64,000 bases of DNA from Blastococcus sp. Marseille-P5729 (GCF_900292035.1 NZ_OMPO01000001.1:689192-753191), one strand, 5' to 3'; numbered from the stretch's first letter, positions 25,315-36,216 are shown. Notes: generated from the letters alone by a model not told the origin. Program-made: numbers and translations.

Positions 25315-26036
25315 GCCATCCCGTGCCGTCCCCGGCCCCGGCCCCACGCAAGATCCTCACGACCCCGATCATCGCCGCACTCGCCGCGCTGGCCGTGCTC
25401 GCGATCGTGACAGTGATCGTGGTGGTGAACACCAGCGACTCGGACGGCGGCGGCAGCGGGTCAAGCGCCTCCTCCGCCGCGCCGTCGAGCGCCTCGGCGC
25501 CCGCCGGCACCCAGGTGACCTCGAGCACACACGGCGTCCGCTACACCTACCCGACCGACGGGTACGACGGCCGCACCTGGGACGGCCCCCTGGACACCGA
25601 GCTGGGGATCGTGGAGATGACCGACCTGGTCGGCCTGCGCGCCTGCACCACCGAAGCCGGCCAGGATCTGCTCTACGGCCTGGTCTCCTCCTCCGAGGAC
25701 CCGGCAGGCGCCGCGAAGACTGTGGCAGTCGACGTCGCCAAGAGCGTCTGGGCATCTCAAGGGGACGCGAAGATCACCGACCCCACCCCTGCCGTGGAGA
25801 AGTCTACCGATCACGAGCTCACCGGCCAGCTGGTCGAGATCGACGCGCCGCGGCCCACCGGCGCGGACGAGTGCGGCACGTCGAAGGTGCACATCGCCAC
25901 CTTCGGATTCGAGAACGCGGACGGCGAGACGGTCGTGTTCGTGGCGTCCTACCGGGTGGACGGCGACCTGAGCAAGAAGCGCGAGGAGATCGATCAGGAC
26001 GTCGCCGACACCTTCAAGTCGCTCGAGCTGGTCTGA
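25311..26036 (+). CDS. Single-pass membrane protein of unknown function
   Basis: 241 residues. A Pro-rich cytoplasmic tip, a transmembrane segment (IIAALAALAVLAIVTVIVVV, about residues 19-38), a Ser/Gly/Ala-rich linker (GGGSGSSASSAAPSSAS), then an extracytoplasmic domain of about 170 residues with VTSSTHGVRYTYPTDG, GLRACTTEAGQDLLYG and DECGTSKVHIATFGFENADG. The two Cys in the outer domain could pair. No catalytic motif is evident. ATG 25311 overlaps the upstream stop by 4 bases. Convergent with mhuD, 8 bases apart. A surface or stress role is speculative. Confidence 0.75.
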   Translation: MSHPVPSPAPAPRKILTTPIIAALAALAVLAIVTVIVVVNTSDSDGGGSGSSASSAAPSSASAPAGTQVTSSTHGVRYTYPTDGYDGRTWDGPLDTELGIVEMTDLVGLRACTTEAGQDLLYGLVSSSEDPAGAAKTVAVDVAKSVWASQGDAKITDPTPAVEKSTDHELTGQLVEIDAPRPTGADECGTSKVHIATFGFENADGETVVFVASYRVDGDLSKKREEIDQDVADTFKSLELV

Positions 26037-26044
26037 TTTCTCGC

Positions 26045-26356
26045 TCAGCCCTGGTCGGGCCGCACGTCCATCACGACCTCGAACTCGAGCAGGGTCGCGC
26101 CCGTCGCGACCGGCTTGCCGTGCTCACCGCCGTGAGCCGCCCGGGCGTCACCGTCCCGCCACGCGGCGTAGGACTCCTCGTCCGCCCAGTGCGTCACGAC
26201 GAAGTAGCGCGACTCGCCTGCGACCGGACGCAGCAGCTGGAATCCGAGGAAGCCAGGCGACCCGTCCACGGTGTGCGCGCGGGCCCCGAACCGACGCTCG
26301 AGCTCGGGGCCGGCCTGCGGCGGGACGTCAATGGCGTTGATCTTCACAATCGACAT
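26045..26356 (-). CDS. mhuD: MhuD-type heme-degrading monooxygenase
   Basis: 103 residues, close to the M. tuberculosis haem oxygenase MhuD (Rv3592): MSIVKINAIDVPPQAGPELERRF, SPGFLGFQLLRPV, YFVVTHWADEESYAAW and the ending ATGATLLEFEVVMDV. The key residues are in the expected positions: N7, W66 and H75 (haem axial ligand). MhuD opens haem to mycobilins and releases iron without CO. It is an ABM-fold dimer. ATG 26354-26356. Convergent with the membrane protein gene on its left; hemW lies upstream on the same strand, giving a haem-related pair, although the 37-base gap does not prove co-transcription. Confidence 0.9.
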   Translation of the reverse strand: MSIVKINAIDVPPQAGPELERRFGARAHTVDGSPGFLGFQLLRPVAGESRYFVVTHWADEESYAAWRDGDARAAHGGEHGKPVATGATLLEFEVVMDVRPDQG

Positions 26357-26393
26357 GCCACAACCCTATGCAGCCCATCGCCACGGTCACCGG

Positions 26394-27632
26394 TCAGTCC
26401 ACGAGGTCGCGGATGACGGCGTCGGCCAGCAGCCTGCCGCGCAGCGTCAGCACGACCCGGCCGGCATCGAGCGCCGCTGCATCCAGCAGCCCGTAAGTGA
26501 CCATCGCCGGCGTCTCGGCCCGGGCTCGAGGGCTCAGCTCTCCTAGCTCGATCCCTTTGCGCATCCGGATCCCGAGCATCACCCGCTCCATCGCGGACTG
26601 CTCCGCGGTGAGGGTCTCGCGTCCTTGTGCGGGGCTGAGCCCGCCACCGACTCGCGAGGCGTACGCCGCGGGATGCTTGACGTTCCACCAGCGGACGCCG
26701 CCGACGTGGCTGTGCGCACCGGGCCCGGCGCCCCACCAGCCGGCGCCGGACCAGTAGATCTCGTTGTGTCGGCAGCGCGCCTGCGGCCCACGCGCCCAGT
26801 TGGAGACCTCGTACCAGCCGAAGCCGGCCGCGCTCAGCACCGCGTCGGCCATCTCGTATCGGTCGGCGTGGACGTCGTCGTCCGGCTCGGCGATCTCGCC
26901 GCGCGCGATCCGCCGCGCGAGCGCGGTCCCCTCCTCGACGATCAGGGCGTACGCCGACACATGATCGACCGGCGCGTCGAGGACAACGTCCAGGGTGGCC
27001 CGCCAGTCGTCGTCGCTCTCCCCCGGGGCGCCGTAGATGAGGTCCAGGTTGATGTGCTCGAACCCGGCAGCACGAGCCTCACGGGCGGCCGCGACGGCCC
27101 GCCCGGGCGAGTGCTGACGGTCGAGCACCTGCAGCACGTGCTTCGCGGCCGACTGCATGCCCAGCGAGACGCGGGTGAACCCGCCGTCGCGCAGTTGCTC
27201 GAGAAAGCGGGGCGAGACCGACTCCGGGTTGGCCTCGGTGGTGATCTCGGCATCGGGGGTCAGCCCGAACTCATCGCGGATGGTGTCCACCACCGAGACG
27301 AGGTCGGCGGCCGGCAGCAGGCTCGGGGTGCCGCCGCCGAAGAAGACCGACTGCGCCGGCAGGTCGACGTTCTCGAGCACGCGCCGCGCCAGACGCACCT
27401 CGTGGCGCACCAGGGCCGCGTAGCTCTCCCTGCTGACGATCGCCGAGCCGTCCCGGGCGGTGAGCTCCCGCGCGGTGTAGGTGTTGAAGTCGCAGTACCC
27501 GCAGCGCGTGGCGCAGAACGGGATGTGCACGTAGAAGGCGAACGGCGCAGTCGCGGCTCGTTCGATCGCATCACTCGCGAGCCGGCCGTCGAGTGGTACG
27601 ACGTCCGTCGAGTCCAGGTCTACCGAAGGCAC
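26394..27632 (-). CDS. hemW: Radical SAM protein HemW (heme chaperone)
   Basis: 412 residues. Radical SAM family of coproporphyrinogen oxidase-like proteins; HemW binds haem and delivers it to membrane proteins rather than oxidising coproporphyrinogen. FYVHIPFCATRCGYCDFNTYTARE carries the CxxxCxxC iron-sulphur motif; FFGGGTPSLL, TTEANPESV, RVSLGMQSA and INLDLIYGAPGE are the family landmarks, and the HemW C-terminal domain with RCRHNEIYW follows. GTG 27630-27632 overlaps the end of the barstar gene by 13 bases; upstream extension of the frame is out of register with a known gene and so unlikely. Actinobacterial HemN/HemW distinction is by general similarity. Confidence 0.88.
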   Translation of the reverse strand: MPSVDLDSTDVVPLDGRLASDAIERAATAPFAFYVHIPFCATRCGYCDFNTYTARELTARDGSAIVSRESYAALVRHEVRLARRVLENVDLPAQSVFFGGGTPSLLPAADLVSVVDTIRDEFGLTPDAEITTEANPESVSPRFLEQLRDGGFTRVSLGMQSAAKHVLQVLDRQHSPGRAVAAAREARAAGFEHINLDLIYGAPGESDDDWRATLDVVLDAPVDHVSAYALIVEEGTALARRIARGEIAEPDDDVHADRYEMADAVLSAAGFGWYEVSNWARGPQARCRHNEIYWSGAGWWGAGPGAHSHVGGVRWWNVKHPAAYASRVGGGLSPAQGRETLTAEQSAMERVMLGIRMRKGIELGELSPRARAETPAMVTYGLLDAAALDAGRVVLTLRGRLLADAVIRDLVD

Positions 27633-27952
27633 AGCAGCACGTCCACGCCGTCGGGCAGCCTGCTGGCGAGGATCTGCTCGACCGCCGAGAAGGTCCGGTG
27701 ATCCACGCGGGCCAGCGTCGCCGCGTGGACCCACACGATGGTCGCCGGCGTGCGCCAGCGGACCTCGGTGAGCGAATCGGCCAGCGCGTCCAGGTTGTGA
27801 CCGAAGTACTGCGGGAAGTCCAGGGCAGCGGCGAACGACGCGAGCAGCTCTCGTTTCGTCTCCCCGCCGACGACGTACGGGGTGCGCCCGGCGGCGCGCA
27901 GCCTGGCCAGCGTGTTCGGCAGCGACTCGTCAGCACCGAGGCACGCGATCAT
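27620..27952 (-). CDS. Barstar-family RNase inhibitor
   Basis: 110 residues of the barstar fold: an opening beta strand (MIACLGADESLPNTLARLRAAGRTPYVVGGETKRELLASFAAALDFPQYFGHNLDALADSL). The stretch FPQYFGHNLDALADSL matches the barstar FPxYFGxNWDALxDxL signature, which supplies the acidic residues that plug a barnase active site. It is cytoplasmic with no signal. ATG 27950-27952 has AAGGAGG 5 bases before it and overlaps the stop of the RNase gene upstream by 4 bases, so immunity is translated directly after the toxin. The 3' end overlaps the hemW start by 13 bases. Confidence 0.9.
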   Translation of the reverse strand: MIACLGADESLPNTLARLRAAGRTPYVVGGETKRELLASFAAALDFPQYFGHNLDALADSLTEVRWRTPATIVWVHAATLARVDHRTFSAVEQILASRLPDGVDVLLCLR

Positions 27953-28515
27953 GCGTCCTCCTTCACGATCAAGAACGACTCGTAGTGGTCGGTGGTCCAG
28001 TAGATCTCCCCGCCGTCCCCGACGACGAATCGGTGCGCTCCACGGTCGCTGTCGCCGGGCATCTGCACCGTGTACTCGCGGTAGTAGCCCGATGGCTCCT
28101 GCGGGAGCAGCCCCTCGTAGTTCCCGAAGTGCCCGCCGTCCTGCTCGAACTCGAACGGTCCGCCGGCCCGGACCACATCGAGCACCTCCTGTGCCTGCGG
28201 TGGAAGGTCCGACTCCGCGATGTACGGCAGCCCGCTCGCGGGGTCGGTCTGGCCAGCGTCGGAGGGGTCGGCGTCGGTCTGGTCGGTATCGGAGGGGTCG
28301 GTGGTCCCGGTCGCGGACGACGCTGCGGTGGATTCCGACGAGGGCACGGCGTCCGCGCCTCCGGTGTCCTTCAGCAGCAGCCAGGCGCCGAGCGCCACCA
28401 CCACCAGCACGATCGCCGCGGTGACGGGACGGTCGGCGACCAGCCGGTTGAACGCTCCGGTGAGCTGGGCCTCGGGCGAACGGCGGCGCGAGGCTGAACG
28501 GGTGCGACGAGTCAC
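27949..28515 (-). CDS. Membrane-anchored guanyl-type (Sa/barnase) ribonuclease
   Basis: 188 residues. Basic N-terminus, one membrane segment (AAIVLVVVALGAWLLL, about 33-48), a Ser/Asp/Thr-rich spacer to about residue 95, then a microbial RNase domain: LPPQAQEVLDVVRAGGPFEFEQDGGHFGNYEGLLP, GYYREYTVQMPG, RGAHRFVVGDGGEIYWTTDHYESFLIV. Compared with Streptomyces RNase Sa, the catalytic Glu (in YYREYTV), Arg (RGAHRF) and His (TDHYESF) are all present, so it should be active. Its partner barstar gene overlaps by 4 bases. The family is normally secreted; here it is tethered, so release or an on-surface role is inference. ATG 28513-28515. Confidence 0.9.
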   Translation of the reverse strand: MTRRTRSASRRRSPEAQLTGAFNRLVADRPVTAAIVLVVVALGAWLLLKDTGGADAVPSSESTAASSATGTTDPSDTDQTDADPSDAGQTDPASGLPYIAESDLPPQAQEVLDVVRAGGPFEFEQDGGHFGNYEGLLPQEPSGYYREYTVQMPGDSDRGAHRFVVGDGGEIYWTTDHYESFLIVKEDA

Positions 28516-28641
28516 GGGGTGCCTTCTGCTGGGACGCTCGCGCGTGGCGGACGGTGCAGCAGCCGATTCTAGGGAACAACCGCGGCCTGCGAGGCGTAGT
28601 AACTAGCAAGACCCCCTTCCAAGCGAGGCAGGAGCCACACC

Positions 28642-29040
28642 GTGCGCGAGGAGCAGAGCAAGCCCACGATCATCGACGAGGACGGCAAGCCGTTCATCGA
28701 CGGTGACCAGCGCGCTCAGCAGCCCGGCGGCATCCCCTTCGGCAGTATGCCGTTCGGGTCGGCGCCCTTCGGTGCGATGCCGACACCGCAGATCCCGGAG
28801 AAGTACCTGGGCCGCGACGGCAAGCCCTCCCTCTGGAAGATCCTGGGCTGGAAGGGCGTCGCGATCGCGGTGCTGATCATCGCGGCCGTGGCCGGGCTGG
28901 CCGCGCTGTCCATCATGGTGGCGATCATCGCGTTGCCGATCCTGGTGCTGATCGGTGCCGTCGCGTGGGTGGCCGGGCGGGTACGCGGCGGCCGGCCGAC
29001 GAGCTCGACCGGCCGCGCCGTCATCGTGGTGCGTCGCTAA
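28642..29040 (+). CDS. Small membrane protein, Pro/Phe/Gly-rich N-terminus
   Basis: 132 residues. GTG 28642 with GGAG 9 bases upstream. The N-terminus is charged and acidic (EEQSKPTIIDEDGKPFIDGD), then Gly/Phe/Met/Pro repeats (GGIPFGSMPFGSAPFGAM), then two membrane spans (GVAIAVLIIAAVAGLAALSIMVAIIALPILVLIGAVAWVAGRV) and a basic tail. No domain recognised. It is divergent from the RNase gene with a 126-base intergenic region. It likely sits in the cytoplasmic membrane with both ends inside; purpose unknown. Confidence 0.65.
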   Translation: MREEQSKPTIIDEDGKPFIDGDQRAQQPGGIPFGSMPFGSAPFGAMPTPQIPEKYLGRDGKPSLWKILGWKGVAIAVLIIAAVAGLAALSIMVAIIALPILVLIGAVAWVAGRVRGGRPTSSTGRAVIVVRR

Positions 29041-29203
29041 CTTCGGTTACGAAAGCGGCCCATCGATCCGCCCGCTCGACGATGAGCGCCGGAGCCCGGC
29101 CTACCGGTTGTGGAAACGGATGGCTGGCTACGGAAGTCTCGACCCGAATGCGACGACGTGACTCCGACCGGCGTTCTCACAAGGCGCTGCGTAGTATCCG
29201 GTT

Positions 29204-30169
29204 ATGTTCTCTGTCTTCGTATCTGCCCCGAACACCGACGACCCGATGGCCGCGCTCGAGCTCGGCGATCGGCCCGAGCCTGAGATCACCGACGGCTGGG
29301 CCCGCGTCCAGGTCAAGGCTGCCTCGCTGAACCACCACGACGTCTGGTCGCTGAAGGGCCAGGGTCTTCCCGCCGAGCGCATGCCGATGATCCTCGGCAC
29401 CGATGCCGCCGGCCTCGACGAGGACGGCAACGAGGTCCTCATCCACTCCGTCGTCTCCTCGCCCGGCTGGACCGGCGATGAGACCTACGACCCCAAGCGC
29501 TCGCTGCTGTCGGAGGTGCACCAGGGCACCTTCGCCGAGTACGTCACCGTGCCGAAGCAGAACCTGGTACCCAAGCCCGCGGAGCTGTCGTTCGAGGAGG
29601 CCTCGTGCCTGCCCACGGCATGGTTGACCGCCTACCGGATGCTCACCAAGGATTCGGGCCTCAACCCAGGCGACACCGTGCTCATCCAGGGCGCGTCCGG
29701 CGGCGTCGCCACTGCGGCGACCGCGATCGCCAAGGCCATGGGACTGCAGGTCTGGGTCACCGGCCGCTCCGACGAGAAGCGCCAGACGGCGCTGGAGAAC
29801 GGCGCGCACCAGGTCTTCGAGTCCGGCGCGAAGCTGCCCGGCAAGGTGGACGCGGTCCTGGAGACGGTCGGCGAGGCGACCTGGTCGCACTCGCTGCGCT
29901 CGCTGCGCCCCGGGGGCACCCTCGTGGTGTGCGGCGCCACCAGCGGCTTCAACCCGCCGGCGGACCTGGCCCGCGTGTTCTTCCTGCAGATGCGCATCAT
30001 CGGCTCCACGATGGGCAACCGCACCGAGCTGACGGCGTTGATGAATCTGCTGAAGACGACCGGCGTCCGCCCGGCCATCGACAAGACCATGCCGCTGAAG
30101 GACGCCAAGGACGGCTTCCAGGCGATGGTCGACGGCGAGACCAACGGCAAGATCGTCTTCACCGTCTGA
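29204..30169 (+). CDS. Zinc-independent quinone-oxidoreductase-type MDR dehydrogenase
   Basis: 321 residues, medium-chain dehydrogenase/reductase superfamily. NADPH site LIQGASGGVATAATAIAKAMGLQVWVTGRSDEKRQ; SLNHHDVWSLKGQG and PMILGTDAAGLDEDGNEV near the N-terminus; TFAEYVTVPKQNLVPKPAELSFEEASCLPTAWLTAYRM in the middle. The structural zinc Cys cluster of classical alcohol dehydrogenases is absent, so a quinone- or crotonyl-CoA-reductase-like role is more likely than alcohol oxidation. ATG 29204. The 163-base gap to its left holds no gene. Followed 71 bases later by the frameshifted M20 gene, and possibly co-transcribed. Confidence 0.88.
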   Translation: MFSVFVSAPNTDDPMAALELGDRPEPEITDGWARVQVKAASLNHHDVWSLKGQGLPAERMPMILGTDAAGLDEDGNEVLIHSVVSSPGWTGDETYDPKRSLLSEVHQGTFAEYVTVPKQNLVPKPAELSFEEASCLPTAWLTAYRMLTKDSGLNPGDTVLIQGASGGVATAATAIAKAMGLQVWVTGRSDEKRQTALENGAHQVFESGAKLPGKVDAVLETVGEATWSHSLRSLRPGGTLVVCGATSGFNPPADLARVFFLQMRIIGSTMGNRTELTALMNLLKTTGVRPAIDKTMPLKDAKDGFQAMVDGETNGKIVFTV

Positions 30170-30240
30170 GCGCACCCAGCGCTACCGTGGGCGCCGAGAC
30201 TTCTCGTCCCGGAGCCCACGCTCGTTCTCGGGAGGTACCA

Positions 30241-31501
30241 ATGAGCAGCGACCTGGACGCCGTCCTCGCCGGACAGCAGAGCATCGCGCAGTGGCAGGAC
30301 GATCTCTACGTCCACTTCCACCGCAATCCCGAGCTGAGCTATGTCGAGCACCGGACACACGACCGCATCGCCGCCGAGCTCGAGCGGCTGGAGGGCGTCG
30401 AGGTCATCCACGGATCGGCGAGACCGGGCTGGTGGGAATCGTGCGCAACGGTGAGGGTTCTACGGTGCTCATGCGCGCCGACATCGACGGACTTCCGGTG
30501 CGTGAGCTCACCGGCCTGGAGTACGCGAGCATCGTCGAAGGCGTGTCGGTGGACGGCGAGCAGTCACCGATCATGCACGCCTGCGGACACGACGTGCACA
30601 TCAGCGCGCTGCTGGGGGCCACCCGGTTGCTTGCCGAGCACCGCGAGCGGTGGTCGGGCACCTTCCTGGCACTCTTCCAGCCCGCCGAGGAACGGGCCGG
30701 CGGGGCACGCAAGATGGTCGACGACGGCCTGGACGTCCGGATCCCCGCCCCGGACGTCGCCTTCTCGCAGCACGTGATGGCCACTCCTGCCGGCAATGTG
30801 CACGCCTGCCTCGGCCCGTCGTTCTCGACTGCGGACTCGATCAAGGTGACCGTCTTCGGCCGCGGCGGCCACGGCAGCATGCCGCACACCACCGTCGACC
30901 CCGCGGTGCTGGCCTCGATGATCGTCCTGCGGCTGCAGACCGTGGTCTCGCGCGAGACGCGGCCAGGCGAGTTCGCCGTCGTGACGGTCGGGAAGATGAC
31001 CGTGGGCTCGAAGGTCAACATCATCAGCGACCGGGCCGAGCTGCAGCTGAACGTGCGCACCTCGACGAGCACACCCGGACCCGCGTGCTGACGGCCATCG
31101 AGCGGATCGTGCACGCCGAGTGCGAGGCCTCCGGATCACCGGCACCGCCGACCTTCGAGTACTTCGACCAGTTCCCGATGACCGTCAACGACGAGGCGAT
31201 CACGCACCGGATCCGCGAAGCGTTCGCCGCCGCGTTCGGCGACCGCTATGTCGAGGAGCTGCCCTCGACCGGCAGCGAGGACTTCAGCGAGATCCCCAAC
31301 GCGTTCGGGATCCCCTACTGCTACTGGATCATCGGTGGGGCCGACCGCGAGACCTACGCGGACGCCGAGAAGCGCGGCGCTGTAGCGACGGAGATCGCCG
31401 GCAACCACTCGCCGTTCTTCGCCCCCGTCATGCATCCGACCCTGGAGTCGGCGACGAAGGCGATCATCGTCGCCGCCCTCGAGTGGATGCCTTCGAGCTA
31501 G
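30241..31501 (+). pseudogene. M20-family amidohydrolase gene with two frameshifts
   Basis: Read together the pieces make a complete M20D aminoacylase/amidohydrolase of about 420 residues. Part one: MSSDLDAVLAGQQSIAQWQDDLYVHFHRNPELSYVEHRTHDRIAAEL. Part two carries GETGLVGIVRNGEGSTVLMRADIDGLPV, MHACGHDVHISALLG (metal ligands), LFQPAEERAGGARKMV, FSQHVMATPAG and GRGGHGSMPHTTVDP. Part three carries TGSEDFSEIPNAFGIPYCYWIIGG. Single missing bases are inferred near 30411-30420 and 31062-31070. All metal-binding motifs are intact, so decay is recent or the breaks are sequencing errors. ATG 30241 is preceded by GGGAGG. The product would hydrolyse N-acyl or amide bonds of unknown substrate. Confidence 0.85.
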
Positions 31502-31605
31502 CGGCCACCAGGTGCACCTGCGCAACCACGCCGGCGCCACCTCCACGCCGATCTCCGGATCATCGATCGGCCTCGCGCTCGGAACCGCCACGGTCTGGTG
31601 CATTC

Positions 31606-32124
31606 TCAGCGGTTCGCCCGCAGCAGCTCCAACGCGTCGGCGAGCGCCTGCTCCTCGTGTTCGAAAGCCAGCGGCGGATGAGCGTCGACCGGCAGCCATT
31701 CCACCTGAGTGGCCTCGGAGTCGACCAGACGAGGCTGCTGCGAGTCGTTCACGGTCGCGGCGAAGTAGAGATTGAGGATCGAGATGACGTCGCCCTCGAA
31801 CGGGTAGGTGTCCATGTAGATTCCAGCCAGACCGGCGATCTGGACGTCAAGGCCGGTCTCCTCCCGCATCTCGCGGACGGCGGCGTCCTGCGGGTGCTCG
31901 CCGCTGTCGCAGAAGCCGCCCGGGATGTCCCAATAACCACGCCAAGGATCACGCGCCCGCTTGATCGCCAGGAACCGGCCGTCCCGGACGACGACCACGC
32001 CGACCGCCGGACTCGAGTTCACGTACAGGCTGCGGCCGCAGCGCGCACATCGGATCGGCGGGGCGGCATCGAGCGGATCGCCGCAATAGGGGCAATGCCG
32101 CCAACCGCAGCGGATCGGCTCCAC
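31606..32124 (-). CDS. NUDIX hydrolase with N-terminal zinc ribbon
   Basis: 172 residues. The zinc ribbon is CPYC...CARC in the first 30 residues, as in NudC-like or NUDIX proteins of actinobacteria. The NUDIX box is complete: GFCDSGEHPQDAAVREMREETG follows the GX5EX7REUXEEXGU pattern, including the catalytic REMREE. YWDIPGGF precedes it. The substrate (nucleoside diphosphate derivative) is unknown. GTG 32122-32124 lies 2 bases after the lepA stop, suggesting co-expression with lepA. Confidence 0.9.
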   Translation of the reverse strand: MEPIRCGWRHCPYCGDPLDAAPPIRCARCGRSLYVNSSPAVGVVVVRDGRFLAIKRARDPWRGYWDIPGGFCDSGEHPQDAAVREMREETGLDVQIAGLAGIYMDTYPFEGDVISILNLYFAATVNDSQQPRLVDSEATQVEWLPVDAHPPLAFEHEEQALADALELLRANR

Positions 32125-32126
32125 GA

Positions 32127-33965
<1,839 letters not shown>

Positions 33966-34015
33966 CCTTCATCGGGGCGAATCGGCAGTCATCCCATTCT
34001 GCCGCATCGCACCGG

Positions 34016-36118
34016 TCACGGGGCTGGCGGCTGGGGCGGGCGCAGGCCGGTGTGGTGGGCCGCGAACGCGAGCAGGTCGATCCATTCGGCCGCCACCATC
34101 GCGCGCGGCTTTCCCTTGCCGTGGCCGGTGCCCGTCTCGATCCGCGCCAGGACCGGAGCGCTGCCCCCCTGCGCGTGCTGCAGCGCGGCGGTGAACTTGT
34201 AGCTGTGCGCGGGCACGATGCGATCGTCGTGATCACCGGTCAGCACCAGGGTGGCGGGGTATTCCACCCCGTCGCGGATGTTGTGCAGGGGCGAGTAGCC
34301 GAGCAAGGTCGCGGCGACCTTCGCATCCGCGGGCGAGCCGTAGTGCGCGGTCCAGCTGGCGCCGGAGGGCAGCTGGTCAAAGCGCAGCAGGTCCAGCAGT
34401 CCCACCATCGGCACCGCTGCGCCGATCAGGTCGGGACGCTGCGTGAGTACCGCCCCGACGACGAGTCCCCCGGCACTGCGGCCATGCAGCGCTATCTGTG
34501 GCGCGGTGGTGATGCCTTGCTCGATGAGCTCCTCGGCCACGGCGATCATGTCGTCGAACGTGCGCTGCTTGTTCAGACCCCGTCCGGCGTGATACCAGTC
34601 GACGCCGTACTCGCCGCCGCCGCGTAGGTTGGCGATGACAAGTACCCCGCCGGCCTCGAGCCACGCCGGCCAGCCGGGGCGGAAGTCAGCCAGGGTGCGC
34701 ACGTTCAGCCCGCCGTACCCGTACAGCATCGTGGGCCGAGGCCGGTCGAGTGCCAGATCCTCCCGGTGGATCAGGAAGTAGCGCACCATCGTCCCGTCTG
34801 CCGACCGGGCGCTGCCGCGACCGACGGTGGCGATCGGTGGCTGCCAGGACGGCGGTCGCTGCCCTGCCGGGCGGCGCATGCTGACCGCGAGCTTCACGAT
34901 GTCGAAGGTCTCGAGGTCCACGCGAAAGCTCTTCAGGGGGGCCGTCGCCGAGGACATCCCGACGAACAGCTCGGTGTCCGCACTGCGTCCATTCAGCTCG
35001 ACGACGGCCGTGCCGGCCATCGGGATCGAGGTGGCGAAACGCCCGTCCAGCGAGTACCGGTGCAGCACCGGCATCGCGTCGTCGAGGTGCACCGTGACTA
35101 GCGCGCCTCCGGCGGAGGTCACCGAATCCAGCAGGCCGTCCTGCTGCGGGATCACGTCGGTCATCTCGTGTACGCCGGGCGCGATCGGCACCCTCACGAG
35201 CCGGAACTGCGGCGCATCGCGATTGGTGCGCACCAGCATCTCGTCGCCGATCACCCGCACCGAGTCGTAGCGCGCATCGGGCTCATCGAACATTCGCACG
35301 GCCGGCCCCACCTCGGTCCGGCCACCGGTGGTCAGCGGGAAGGCCCATAGCCGGTTGCTGCTGCTCGTGCCGCTGTACACCTCGACGATCAGCCACCGCC
35401 CGTCGTACGACACCTCGGGGTAGGCGTGCAGCCGGGAGTCGTCACCGGTGTCGATGAGCACCTGGTCATCGGTCTGCGCAGTACCCAGCCGATGCAGCTT
35501 CAGCAGTCCGGCATGCTGTCGCACATCTCCGGTGGCGTTCTCGGCGCTCGGGTAGTGCAGGTAGACGAAGGACCGGCCGTCGGGAAGCCAGACGGGTGAG
35601 CTGAGCTTCGTCAGGGTCAGCTCGTCGTCAAGGTCACGCCGCTCGTCGATGTCGCGGATCCGGATGGTGTTCCAGTCGCTGCCGGCATAGCTGAGCGCGT
35701 AGGCGAAGTATCGCCCGGACTCCGAGACTCCCGTGGCCGCGATGGAGGTCGCGCCGGTCTCGTCCAGCCGGTTCGGGTCGACTAGTACCTTTCCGCCCTC
35801 GGCCAGACGTTCGAGCGTGGGCGCCCAGCACCACACGTCCTGGGCCTGCGCGCCGTCGTTGCGGCAGACGAAGTAGCGGCCGGCCTTCTTGTAGGGCGTG
35901 CCAGAGCGCGGGCGGTTGAGCAGGCGGGTCACCTGCTGCTCGAACCAGGCTCGCTCCGGCAGTGCGGCCAGGTAGGAGCCGCTCAGCGCGTTCTGCTCAC
36001 GCACCCACTGGTGGGTCTGCGACGAGGCCGGGGCCTCCAGCCAGCGGTAAGGGTCGGCGACCGGGGTGCCGTGAACGTTCTCGACCGCGTCGTCCCGACG
36101 CGCGTAGGGGTACTGCAC
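34016..36118 (-). CDS. Prolyl oligopeptidase-family serine peptidase (S9A)
   Basis: About 700 residues. N-terminal signature VQYPYARRDDAVENVHGTPVADPYRWLE, then a beta-propeller, then the alpha/beta hydrolase catalytic domain with GYGGLNVRTLADFRPGWPAWLEAGGVLVIANLRGGGEYG. The catalytic triad is Ser in HGRSAGGLV, Asp in TGDHDDRIVPAHSYKF and His in TGTGHGKGKP. It cleaves short peptides after proline in the cytoplasm. GTG 36116-36118 places the protein at family length; the open frame extends upstream to 36277, across the divergent rpsT promoter, which argues against that start. Substrate and regulation unknown. Confidence 0.9.
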   Translation of the reverse strand: MQYPYARRDDAVENVHGTPVADPYRWLEAPASSQTHQWVREQNALSGSYLAALPERAWFEQQVTRLLNRPRSGTPYKKAGRYFVCRNDGAQAQDVWCWAPTLERLAEGGKVLVDPNRLDETGATSIAATGVSESGRYFAYALSYAGSDWNTIRIRDIDERRDLDDELTLTKLSSPVWLPDGRSFVYLHYPSAENATGDVRQHAGLLKLHRLGTAQTDDQVLIDTGDDSRLHAYPEVSYDGRWLIVEVYSGTSSSNRLWAFPLTTGGRTEVGPAVRMFDEPDARYDSVRVIGDEMLVRTNRDAPQFRLVRVPIAPGVHEMTDVIPQQDGLLDSVTSAGGALVTVHLDDAMPVLHRYSLDGRFATSIPMAGTAVVELNGRSADTELFVGMSSATAPLKSFRVDLETFDIVKLAVSMRRPAGQRPPSWQPPIATVGRGSARSADGTMVRYFLIHREDLALDRPRPTMLYGYGGLNVRTLADFRPGWPAWLEAGGVLVIANLRGGGEYGVDWYHAGRGLNKQRTFDDMIAVAEELIEQGITTAPQIALHGRSAGGLVVGAVLTQRPDLIGAAVPMVGLLDLLRFDQLPSGASWTAHYGSPADAKVAATLLGYSPLHNIRDGVEYPATLVLTGDHDDRIVPAHSYKFTAALQHAQGGSAPVLARIETGTGHGKGKPRAMVAAEWIDLLAFAAHHTGLRPPQPPAP

Positions 36119-36186
36119 TCGTGCAGGTATACCCTCCGGCAGGCGACCGGTCCAGGGCCGCGGCAGTGTGGCGTACGCCGCTGCCG

Positions 36187-36216
36187 TTGTGCCGCGCCCC
36201 GCTGGCTTGATATTCT
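36187..36216 (+). promoter_or_regulatory. Probable rpsT promoter
   Basis: TTGTGC (36187-36192), an 18-base spacer and TATTCT (36211-36216) form a reasonable primary-sigma promoter reading towards rpsT. The implied leader is about 110 bases, long enough for S20-type feedback control, though no known motif is recognisable in it. Confidence 0.5.
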
